From Phaeosaccion multiseriatum (lineage: Eukaryota; Ochrophyta, other classes), in contig OZ218950.1 in NCBI GenBank assembly GCA_965112735.1, positions 4,278,001 through 4,342,000 on the forward strand: a DNA stretch of 64,000 bases, in the 5' to 3' direction. The notes below the pieces were generated by a model. It worked only from the letters and a program-made list of their open reading frames with translations. It did no database searches and was not told where the DNA came from. A program made the translations under genes and the position numbers. Shown one piece after another: positions 46,471 through 58,155 of this stretch; the stretch's first letter is position 1; every line of letters begins with the position of its first letter.

Positions 46471-49400
46471 CCCGCGAGACGGAGCTACGGAAGAAGGGGG
46501 AGGCCTGGAAAAGGAGGAGAACAGAGGCAGGCGCAGAGGGAGGCGGCAAAGCTCCAGAAAAGGGCGACCCTTCATGGTGACTCGTACCTTTCTGTGTACA
46601 TGGTAATGTAAATGCAACACATTGGTCTTGTTCAGTTGCCTCTGCTGTCGCGCACGCTTCGTGGGAGCATGTCTGTCTTTCTTCTTCCTCCCTTTTGGAA
46701 AGTGCGTCGAGAGGAAAGGAGGAGAAGCAGCTAGGCCCACGCACAGCACTGAAACTCAAATCCAGACCGCGGTTTGGATCTGAGTTTCAGTTTGCTCCAC
46801 CTCTGTCCGGTCACCCAGTAACAAGACGCACACGTCATCACTCTGAAGAACACGAGTCTTATTATTATGAACATGAAATCTCCAACCAGCGGACAGGCCT
46901 TTTGTTATCCCTCTTCGCCCTGCCTCCTCCTTGCTTGTCCTCCTCCATCCCCAAGGCCCCTTGTTCTATTGGTCGCGTGCACCCGTCGTTCTTGACCCAG
47001 CTTCCATCCTCCCTCTTCCCCTGCTCAGAATGACACCACTCCTCGTCGGGCGGTCCTCGCTCGTCGGGCTGTTGAGGAAGGTCGGAGGTGTTTGGCGAGG
47101 AGGGGAGGGAGGGAGGGAGAGAGAGAGAGAGCCATTCAGAAGCAGCCAATGGAAGAGAGAGGAGGAGGAGCCGGCGCTGGGGAATTTCTCCTTTCCCCGT
47201 CCCTTCCCTCATCCCCGTCACTGCCTGAAGGCCTTCCCTCACGGCCGGCGCTCGGGCTCGGGTGCTTCTTAGACCAAGTCAAGGCCAAGGAGAGGAAGGA
47301 CATGTGGGAGTGGCAGCCAGCTCAACGAGACAAGAGTGCCACGGAAGGCATTCCCTACCCTTGGCGAGCCCGCGGGCAGCAGTCCTCGCCCCAATCCATG
47401 GCAGCAGCGGCACATTCGCTCCGTGGCTCCATGACGGGGTCGCCGAGCGAGACCCGGCCGCCCCTCCGGCTCCCAGTCGTGTCACGCGTCTCGGCTGGCA
47501 TGATGACAAAGCAAAGCAAAGGGAGCGCCGAGCGGTAAGGACGGGTGAGAAGGCCGCGACGGCGGAGAGACACAGGTATTGGCAGCCCTGAGAAGGGCTC
47601 CCGAAGTGCACTAAGCAAACCATCAAAAAGATCATGACCAATCAAAATCATGGGGTCCGGCCGCCCACCCGGCTGCTGGCTGCTGTGCAAGTCAACGAGG
47701 AGCCACCTCCATAACTCCGGAGCCGGAGCAGTCGGCCTACTTGGTCACCGGCGCCTTTGTGCCCCTCCCCTCTCTCTGTGCCCGGGCATGGGGGCAGAGC
47801 AGAGTGGACCTTAACATCTAACTACTATTGAAGGTCGGCAAGAAGTCTTGTCCCGGAGACAGACACAGCGGGTGTGTACGTCCCCGGGCCGAGACTACAC
47901 TCCTTCTGCGTGCTATCTGCTACCAGCCGGCTTCAGGCGACGTGCTACCTGCTACCAGCCGGCGGCCAGTGGCGTGTTACTGGGCCCTGCGGGGCCGGTA
48001 GATATGCTACTGGAAATGCGTCGGGCCCACGTCAGGGGTTTGACAAGCCGCCTCTTGTGGCCGGGAGGTGTCGCTTCTCCGCGCACTCTCCTACTCCCTT
48101 TCTCACCACTCTATGCTGCTGGTCCTTGCCCCCCCCTGCCCTTCTCTCTCCGCTCTCGCTCCCCAACCATCCCTCCGTACGTCCATCATTCACCATGCCT
48201 ATGCCATACTTCTCCCCAAACAACCCTCCCGCCCGTGCACCCTCTTTCATCGCAGGCCCTCTTCCTTTCGCACTCCCTGTCGTAGACCACCAAACCTCCC
48301 TCCTCTTGTCCCTAATTTTGGGCCTCGCGCACACCTCTTGCTCTGGGACGGGAAAGGTCGATGACGGCCATCAGCGGCTGGTCTGCGGTTTCAGCGTGGG
48401 AAGCAAGGGAGGGAGGGTGTGGGGGTGGGCGAGGAGGAGGTCAGTTTTGGACACTAGCAGCGCCTCCTGCATAAATATGACGGCAGGCAGACAACGCGTC
48501 TCCACACACTGTCAATGCTGCTCATCGCCTTCGCCCTTCTCTCTCTCCACTCTCACTCTCCAACCATCCCTTCCCCTCTCCGTCACCCACCACACCTGGC
48601 CCCTGCTTCTCTCCAATCCGCCCCTGACCATCCACTTTCTTCCTCTTCACCTTTCTCTCCATGACACTCTCGCCTGTCCCCCATCACCCTTCCTCCTCTT
48701 ATCCCTCTGCTTTCCGATCCGTACCGATCCGCCCCTACCCACCATGTCATGTCGCCGCGCCCCCGCTCTCCAAACCCATCGCCTCTCCTCCGTATAATAC
48801 ACCGGCTTTCTCATGCGCGTGTCCGTCATGCGCCCCTCCCCCGCAGCATCGGCTGCTGCCTACTCGGCTCGGCTCCCCGCATCAAACATGCCTCTTCCCA
48901 TCACCTGGCCCTCCCTCTTCGCCCTCTATCCCGCCTCTCTATCGGTAGTGCTTACATCCAGTCCCTGTAGTGCTTTCACCGTTGATGATTAGTACGGGCA
49001 TTGAAAAAAAACGAGTAACGGGATTTCTAAGTGAGTTTGAGGGATGAGACCATAATTTCCCCGCCCCTAATGTCGCTTCCATGAACGCCACCTCCGCACC
49101 TACGGCCACCTGCGTCTTGCTCAAGGGAGCTCCACCCTTTCCTCCCCCTTTCCTCGCGCGAACGCCACAGTTTTGGCAAGAGCTACATCAGAATCGGTAC
49201 CGAGTCGGCCAGCAATCAAGCAAATCAGATGGGCGCCCAGTCGCGATGCTTGGATGTGCTCGCATGTCAGCCCGAGCGAATCAGTGGATGTAAGTAGGCC
49301 AGGGGAAGGGAAGGGCATGTGAGACAGGGAGCGAGGGAGCGTGGTTAGACCGAAATAGGAGACGAACGAGCGGAACATGACGTACCCACCCAACTCCAAC

Positions 49401-49500
49401 CCCCCTCCTCCCGCCCCCGCGCATCCTCACCCCTTACCACGTGTAGTTCCTTCTGGGCTGGCGCACCCCTTGGACGCAAAGAAACATTTTTCAACGTCGA
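46471..49500. other. Low-coding region with a short inverted repeat and diverged repeats
   Basis: No gene supported. An imperfect hairpin lies at 46748-46791. Short open frames around 47040-47590 show no recognisable domain. Pyrimidine-rich segments at about 48110-48180 and 48510-48580 look like diverged copies of each other (ATGCTGCT followed by CTTCTCTCTC and CCAACCATCCC). Confidence 0.5.
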
Positions 49501-50130
49501 GTGAGCGCAGTGATGTAACGCGTACACTGGAGACATGTTCGTCCTGCCGTTCGGCAACGTGTACACCATAAGGAACCACCTGACGGTATACGGGCATATG
49601 GCAGTGTGTGGTGGGAGAAGTCGCTCATCAGGTCCGACGGAGCAAGTGTCGAAGAAGCCATCCCCCCCAAGCCCACTCGCCCTCGCGACAGAGCCCCCCC
49701 CCCCCTCGCGACACCTTCTTCTCCGACGAAAGGCGAAGGAGAGTGGACCGACGGCGGGGAGAGCGAAGACCTGGGACGCCCGCGTTGGACAGGGAGAGCG
49801 ACAGGGGGTGGAGACGGAGCCCGGCCATCCGGCGGGACGCAGGAGGGGCAACGCAGGCCTCCACCTACCACCCTCAGAGTTGATGTCGGAAAGGAGATGA
49901 CGCCGGTGAAGGAACGAGGGAGCGGAAAGGACAAGTCGGTGAAGGAAGTGGGGGAAAGGGAAGGAGAAGTGGTGCGCAACAAGGAGGAGCGGCGCAAGCT
50001 TCCCAGGTGGGACAGCGAGGTCTGCCGCCCGTGGTATTACTGGCTCGAGACGGAAGGTCCGGCAAGCGTTGCGCGCGGCCGATCTGAACAAGTGCAGCAG
50101 GCACCGCCGCCTGCTGCAGCAGCTGCAGCA

Positions 50131-50163
<33 letters not shown>

Positions 50164-50337
50164 GGAGGAGGAGGAGGAGGAGGAGCTGCTGTAGCAGCAG
50201 CAGCAGGACCAGCGCCGGCAGCAGCAGCAGCAGCAGAGGGACGATCAGGGGCACGCGGGGGGAAATGTCTAGTTTTCTTTCTTTTCCCCCCATATGGGCC
50301 TCCTTTCCGAACCCTTCCTGCCCGAAATGGAGTTTAG
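49501..50337 (+). other. Open frame of unknown nature, Lys/Glu-rich then poly-Ala
   Basis: A long plus-strand frame from about 49606 encodes a charged segment (VKEVGEREGEVVRNKEERRK), then RPWYYWLE, then poly-Ala and poly-Gly, ending at 50337. Part of its Ala/Gly-coding DNA (50183-50230) is nearly the same as 46324-46375 in the transposon-like gene, which suggests related or duplicated element debris. No function can be assigned. Confidence 0.3.
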
Positions 50338-51155
50338 CTCCCTCTTAGCTACACACAGAGAGCGATCGAGGATCGAAGAGAAGGAAGGACAAAGACAAAA
50401 AAGGGGTTGGACGAGGATTGCCGCCACGGTGGGGATGATGCCTATTCAGGTCGAGCAGCGGAATCCGGTGCAGCAAGATGTGTGCTGTTTGTGGCAGCTG
50501 TGCGTGGGTCCCAATGTTTACTAATATATTTTAAAACCCATACAGAATGATCACACACAGAATGGGCGACAGAAGGGCTGGGCTAATGAACTGAAACTGG
50601 AAATGAAGAGCCTCCGCCCCCCCCCCCGCTTTTCTCCTTTTTATATATCTTTCATCCTTGCCTCCGCACTGAATAGCATAGCCACCAAGCCAGGAGAGAT
50701 ATAGGGAAAGGAAGGGGAAGGCTCAAGCGCGACACGGGGACAGCTGGCTTGGGGAAAGGACAAGCTTTAGTTTCGTTTTGCTTGTTCCCCCGACCAGCCA
50801 AGACAAGAAGCAAGAACCACGGCGGCGGTACCCAACGGCGCAGTACTAGAGCAGCAGCAGCAGGCACCGGGCACCAAAGGCGCCTCTGAGCAGGCTGTGG
50901 ATCCGTTTTGGTGGTCTTCCGCCACCGGCTCCTCCTCTGGTGGTGCCCTGCCTGGTCGAGGAGCCCAGCGCCGCCCGACAGGCAGCCCCAGCGGAGGCTG
51001 TGCGAGGAGCACGATCGGGTGCGTGCGTGTAGCTTCCTTTCGGCTGGGCTGCTCTCGCCCACCGTTCCTGTCACTGGCTGCGTGTCTGCCTCGCTCGCTC
51101 ATGTCTTCTTGTTGCTCATCCCCCCAGCCATACCGACCTTCTCGCTCGCTCACAC
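50338..51155. other. Region upstream of the OTU-Ulp1-deaminase locus
   Basis: No gene supported. It contains an A/T-richer patch with TATATATCTTT near 50642 and is the likely promoter area for the locus starting at about 51156. Confidence 0.35.
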
Positions 51156-51954
51156 ATGTCACCACCAGCCACAGGCCCAGCCTGCCGATTCTTTCCGCCA
51201 TTGTTCTGCGCGGCGGCAGCAAGCATGTGTCTCCTCCTTCATGTCCTCAAGCCCTCATTGTTGGGGGTGTCAGCACAGGAGACCCTCCTGCTCGTTGGGC
51301 TGCTGGTACTCGGGCTCCGCCTGCTGCTGCTGCTGCTGCTGCCTCCTCCTCGGTAAGCAAGTCCAGGAAGCTAGCTAGGCTAGTAAGAAGGGAGGGACGG
51401 AAGGGTGTCTTTCTTGACTTCTCAAGGCACGCTCGGAGTCGACTTCCAACCCAGCAAACCCATCCTAAATGTTTCTCTCTCTCTCTCTCTCTCTCGTCGT
51501 CCCTTTGCTTATACTACTAGCGAGGCAACGGAGCGTACTTCTAGGAGGAAGAAGAAGAACAGACGAGCAAGAAGGAGGAGGAGGAGACAGAGGACAGAAG
51601 AGGAGGAGGCGGAGAGGCTGGAGGAGGAACAGCAATTTCAAAGGAAGAAGAGGCAAGCCAGGGAAAATGACCTGGCAGAAAAGAGGAGAAAGGAGGTCAA
51701 GGAGGTCAAAGCATCCTCCCGGCGGCGTGAGCTACTCCGTGCTGTCGTGGGCAGTTGTGCGTACAGAGACGCCCGGCGTGTGGACAATCACGCCAAGAGC
51801 ACCACTCGTCGTCTCCTCAACGAGGAGATCAAGCGCCTCCAGCAGAACGACCCACACCTGTTTAGAAGCCTCTGGGTGGGACGACAGCCCCCCCAGAGGC
51901 TCGTTGACGTTATTCTCCGGCGCCTCGACCTGGCCATCGCCCGCAGTACTAGAG

Positions 51955-51988
<34 letters not shown>

Positions 51989-54900
51989 AGCGGAGCAGGA
52001 GCGGCGCGGTTCGCCGGGTGGTGGCGGCAGCAGTAGCAGCAGTAGCAGCACCAGCACCAGCACCAGCAGCAGCGACAGCAGCAGCGGCTTTGAGACAGAA
52101 GCTCCTCCTCCGCACAAGAGAAGGCGCTGGACGTGGCGACGTCAGCAGCGCTGCCTGCCGAGGAGGATGGAGAAGAAGGAGCCGGAGCAGCAGCAAGAGC
52201 GGTGTTGGTGGACGGGCGTGACGGGTTTCTTAGAAACCGTTCTCCTGTGGTGGCTGTGGGCCACACCAGACTGTTCACTGTTAGTCTCTTGCCCTTCTTG
52301 GTGGGGCTGCGGAGGGTTGGCCGTCTGGCTGCTCCACTCCATGATTGGACGGCAGCAACAACAACCAACAGGGGCCAGCAGCTCGTCTGGCCATCAGCCG
52401 CCGGGTGAGGGCCAGGGCCAGTGCCGGGACGCCAATGAGAGCCGGCGACGGCCCCGGGGTGTGAAGAGGCGGAGGCGGGATGGCCGGGAGAGAAGGAGGC
52501 GACGGGAAGAGCGAGAGAACAAGAAACGGGCACAACGGGTCTCCTCCTTTCCCAACTTACTGGCACTGCTCACCACAATCCCACAATTGTTCCGGCGCAC
52601 TCCACTCTACATACTAGCAGCTGGAGGTGGATGGTGTTCCTGGTACACCGCGCTTGCTAACCTCTGCCTACGGCTCTTGGCGGTGGTGAGTACGAAAGTG
52701 TGTGTGTGCGTGCGTGGGGGGGGAGGGGGGGGGGGGATGTGAAAGTGGGTTGTTGAAAGTCACTGCGAAAACCAGCCAGGAGTGAGGGCTCATTAAATAC
52801 CCATCTCATTGTATCCGGAAGCTGAACCCTACTGTATACCCCTCCACTCCACTGCCGCCCGCTGCTTCGCTGCCTCCAGCCGCCTTTTCTGAGGGGGGGC
52901 GTTTCCACGACACGGGAGCAAGGGGTCACGGCCACGACCAGCGGCCAGTGCCAGGACGTGCAACAGGACGACCCTTGTGACGATGAGGGAGAGGGGGATG
53001 GGGGACGGAGGAGGAAGAGGAAGAGGAGGAGGGGGAGGGGGGGGAAGGGAAGGAAGGGGAGGAGGAGGAAGGGGAGGAGGAGGAGGACGAGGAGGAGGAG
53101 GAGGAGGAGGAGGAGGAGGAGGAAGGGGAAGGGGAAGGGGAAGAAGGAGAGCCAGGCGTGTGTCATGGCCGCTGTGCTGGGCCCAGAGCGCTGCCGAGGG
53201 CTATCGGCGAGGGAGGTGAGGGCCGAGGCCTGTCGGCAACTGCGGGCCAGTCTGCCCCAGAGGCGCCGTGAGATGGAGACCGTCGTCGGTGCTGGCTGTG
53301 TGGAGGCCTTCATCTGCGAGGTGGAGAAGCCCAACCGAAAGGGTGGGCGTCTCTTCCTTCGCCTTTGGGAGGCAGCGACGGGTGTGAGGTGCGTGGTCCT
53401 TTATCCCGGTGGGGATACAGGATCATACATGCCCACCGATTACTTCTCTCTGGAGAGGGCGAGAGAGGAGACCAGCTCCGAGGAGGACATTGTGTGGCTG
53501 GCCTTCGATGGTAGCCATTACACCAGCATTCGGCGCCCAAACAGCATCATCAGCGCGACCACCAGAGTCGTGCAGGGCCCCATGCTGGGGGGCTCACGTT
53601 CGGGAGCGCGGAAGGCGCGCAGGAGAACGAGGGCAGCGCAGGTGAGTGAGTCTTGATTTCTTTTCTCTTAGTCTTCTCTCCTCTCTCCTCTGCATCGTCT
53701 CACGCTCTCCCTTTCTCATGGCGCTCCTCTCCTTTTTTTCTTTTCTTTTTTTGTCTCTTTCTTCCTCCCCCCAGGACCCCGATGCTGTGGATGCTGAGCT
53801 CTGGCAGAGATTCTTACCATGCCATGAGTACGTGGCCACTCCCCGCGACGGGGACTGCCTTCTATGGGCTATCTGGGAGCTAACCCTCCGGCATATTGGG
53901 GTGCGCAACAGGCCGTTTATCCCGCTAGGGGAGAACGACAAGCCTGACATGCGTGCATGGCGTCTGCTTCTGGCTGACGCTGTGCGCAGCGGCATTGGGG
54001 CTCTGACGCAGCCTTGTGCTGACGTCACCGACACCTCCACCGTCACCGCCACCAGGGCTTCTCTGCACGACCCAGATTTTTGGGTGCCTTTTGGGTGCCT
54101 TGCGCTGACAGGTTGGGGGAGAAGGGAGCCTACCTCGGGCATGAAGACATTCTTTGGCTCTGCGGCTACTTCGGCATCACCGTCACCCTATATACCGTCA
54201 AAGGAAGCTTGCACGAGACCCACCCCCTCACCCGCCCAGATGTACATGTGTTTGAAGGAGTACGAGTGGGTGAGTGGGGTGAGGGAGGCCAAGCAGAGAG
54301 GTGCTGCTCCATAGGACTTTATCCGAACCACTATGTTGGCCTCCGCCCAGTGGCTTCACAACGCATGGAGGTTGATGGTGATGGTGGCGGTGATGGTGGA
54401 CGAGGAGTGTATGGGATGAAGTCAGCGACCCCACCCCCACACCCCACCAAGAGACCCCGAAGAGAAGAGAGGGGGGGGGCGCACCGTCCTCCTCCTCTTT
54501 CTCAGCTGGGGGATTGGATCCCCCCAGCGGAGGCTTCGACGCCTAGTGGAGGAGCAGCAGCAGCAGCAGGAGGAGGAGGAGGGGCAGCAGCAGCAGCAGC
54601 AGGGGGAGGGGGGGGAGCAGGAGGGGGAGCAGGAGGGGGGGGAGGAGGAGGAAGAGGAAGAGGAAGGGGAAGAGGAGGAGGAAGAGGAGGAGGGGGGGGA
54701 GGAGGGGGAGCAGGAAGAGGAGGAGGGGGAGGAGGAGGGGGAGGAGGAGGGGGAGGAGGAGGGGGAGCAGGAGGAGGAGGAGGAGCAGGAGGAGGAGGAG
54801 GAGGAGGAGGAGCAGGAGGAGACGATGACGAGGACAGGATAGCGGCGTGGAAGGTAAGGAGGATCTGAGAGGCTGGGCAGGAGTGGAGGCATGCGCACTT

Positions 54901-56422
54901 TTTTTTTTTGATCCTAACGAGGCGCTCTCTCTCGCTCTCCCTCTCTCTCCATCTCTTTCTCCCTCCCTCCCTCCCTCCATCCATCCCTCCATCCCTCCAT
55001 CTCTCCATCCCTCCATCCCTCCCTCCATCTGCCTCTCTCCCCTTTCTTTCTCTCCTTCTTCCTCCCCTCTCTCTGTCTCCTCTCTCTCTCTGAGGAGGAG
55101 GATGAGGAGGAGGAGGAGGAGGAGGAGGAGGAGGATTATGAGGAGGAGGAGGAGGAGGAGGAGGAGGATGAGGATGAGGATGAGGAGGGGGTGAGGACAG
55201 CGACGACATTTGCCGGAGGAGGAGGAGGAGGACGGGGTGGTGGTGGTGGTGGTGGTGGTGGTGGTGGTGGGTGTTAGAAGTCGTGCTTTTGCTAGACTGG
55301 TACCTACCCTCTGAATTCAGACCGGGAGGTACCAGTCTAGCAAAAGCACGACTTCTAACAAGCCCTAATGCTAGAAGTCGAACCCCCCCCCCCCCACCGC
55401 ACATAGTGGAGAGAAGTAACTCGCAGTCTGGGAATCAGACTAATGGGTGCCAGCCGGTACCAGTTTTCGCCGAAAAACACACTTTTTTCACAAGCTACAG
55501 CCAGGATTCGAACTCGCAATGGCCTTGTTAGAAGTCGTGCTTTTGCTAGACTGGTACCTCCCGGTCTGAATGTGGGGAGAAGGACGAGGAGGAGGAGGAG
55601 GAGGAGGAGGAGGAGGAGGAGGGGGAGGAGGAGGAGGAGGGGGAGGAGGAGGAGGAGGAGGAGGGGGCGGGGGGGGGAGGAGGAAGAGGTGGGCGAGCTT
55701 CTGGGAGGAGGTCAGTGACCCCACCCCCACGCCCCAGGAAGAGAGCCCGAGGAGGAGGAGGAGGAGGAGGAGGAGGAGGAGGAGGAGGAGGAGGAGGAGG
55801 AGGAGGAGGAGGAGGAGGAGGAGGAGCAGGAGGAGGAGGAGGCGGAGGCGGAGGCGGAGGAAGAGGTGGGCCTGACGAGGACTCTGACATTGGGGAGGAG
55901 GTGAGTAAGGGAGCAAATATCGACGTCACCTCTATGACCCCCCTGGGGGGGGGGGGGTAAATTCACCCACGTGATGGTGAATGCTGCTGAGTTACGCTAA
56001 TATAAGGGGGGGGGGGGGTGGATCTGAGTTACGCAGGTAATTGGGGTGGTGTATCTGAGTTACGCAGCGGGTTACCTGAGTTATCTGAGTTGCACTGAGT
56101 TATGGCGGTGGGAAGAAGCGAAGACGACCATAAACAGCTCCGCAAGACTCTCCCTCCATTGAAATGTCGCATGTTCAAGAACATTTTTCAAAGCGGAACG
56201 CGACGACCTGTGATTTTTGTGTATCACCAAACGCCCCTAACTCAGTCCTAACTCAGGATAACTCAGTCCTAACTCAGTTTTGCCACAATCGGATGAGGCC
56301 ATGACAAAAGCGGAGGCTAACTCAGTTTTGCCCCCCCACTTACATCAGATTTGCCTCCCAACTAACTCAGATTGGACCCTTTTCCCAGCTTTGGAACTGC
56401 TTTACTTCTTCTAGCTAACCCC

Positions 56423-56462
<40 letters not shown>

Positions 56463-56890
56463 CCCTCATTCTATCCTCTCTCCTCTGTTCTTCTTCTCTT
56501 TCCTCTCTCTCCCTCGTGCGTCTCTCTCAGGATGCGGCTGGTGCTGGTGCTGGTGCTGGTGCTGTTCGTGAAGGCAAATGCTCGCGCGGAAGGGTAAGTC
56601 CGACTTCGTCTCTTTCTCTCTCTGCCTCGCCTCGCTCTTCTCTCCACCCCTCTCTATTGCTCCATCACCTACCCTCTCTGCCTCTCTCTTCCCCCCTGTG
56701 CTAATGGCTTAGGGGGCTCAACTAGCACTAGATCTGGAGTATTGGTCCCAGGCAATCCCTTCCCCTCTCCTCTCACCCCCGCGTGCCCTCGTCCCCTCTC
56801 CTGCCTCTCATGCCCTCTGCCTATATCCTCTCGCCTGTGGCACCTGCCTCATGGACGGCACCATCCTCATCATCATCATCATCACCATCC

Positions 56891-56950
<60 letters not shown>

Positions 56951-58107
56951 CCCAAACCAGGGTGTCGGCCGTACTGGTTCTCCTATGAGGAGCGATGTGC
57001 CACCCGGGACGCGCCAAGTGATCGTAAGTGGAAACTTGAGCAATGAGCGATAAGAGTTGGGTGGGTGTGGAGTGATATTGTTGCTGGCTGGTGGAGTATC
57101 GACGTGCTATCGACCACATTCTCGATAGCATATACTATCGGGCTCGTGCTATCAGTAGGTGCAGGTAGCAGATAGCATGTCAGGGAGCGCATCATGCACA
57201 GATGGCGCCGATATTCCCTTTTGTGCTTGCCTTGCTTCTTACAACCTCATTTACACCTTCCAACCTCACACAATGTGGCTGCGCAGAGTGAGGCAAAACA
57301 GCACGAACTTCAGCAGGGCGGAACGGAGGCGGACGAAGTCATTCTCGACCAGGGAGTGCGATGGCTTCGCGACGAGTTCCGCAACACCGACGGGGACAAC
57401 ACCCGCCCAATACTATTCCTCAACAACACCTTCAGTCTTGGCGCGAAGATGCAAGATGGCATGCAGCTGATGGAGAGTGCTGTTTACGACGCCTCCTATG
57501 GGACCTTTTCGGCGATGTGGCCCTTCCAGGCCCACAACGGCCATGCTCTCTCCCTCTTGGTGGTTTCGCGCGATGCGCACTTTTATCTCGGCGTCATTGA
57601 CCAACAAGGTCGCCGCATCATACTGCTGGAGACCCTCCGACCCACCCACGCCGAGCCAGTGGATAAAGCCGCCATTGAAAGCCAATATGATGAGGTGGGA
57701 CGAGGATTGCGCGCTCACGCTGAACGCGCCGGCGGAGGAAAGTGGACTCTGCAAATCCGCCATTCAGCTGTGGAGCACCCATCTCCACGTTGGGTGGAGC
57801 AGATCTTCCTCTCCCAAGACTGTCATGTCATGGTGTTGGAGGCAATGAGGCGTATAGCGGTGGCTTGGCGGGCCGGGCCAAGCCCCCCTGACATGGACGG
57901 GATGCTCGAGGAAGTGCGGGAAGCCATGGCTGGAGAGCTCAAGGGGTGTGACACCTCCTGGGCTGGTGGCCGGGAGACCTGGGCTCGTCGACTGCGCTGC
58001 CCGCCCAATGCCGAGGAGCAGCAAGGGGGGGGGGGAGGCAAACGGCCTGCCGGGGGGGGAAAGGGCAGAATGGCGTCCACCAAGGCGAAAGGCAACAAGG
58101 TGAGCCC

Positions 58108-58155
<48 letters not shown>

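Noticed and set aside
49345-50091. Minus-strand frame rich in His/Phe/Leu
   Set aside because: No domain, poor codon pattern, and it mirrors the charged plus-strand frame.
55360-55526. Complete tRNA gene in the inverted-repeat element
   Set aside because: A B-box-like GAGTTCGAATCC is present, but the arms do not fold as a tRNA; kept only as a possible tRNA-derived feature.
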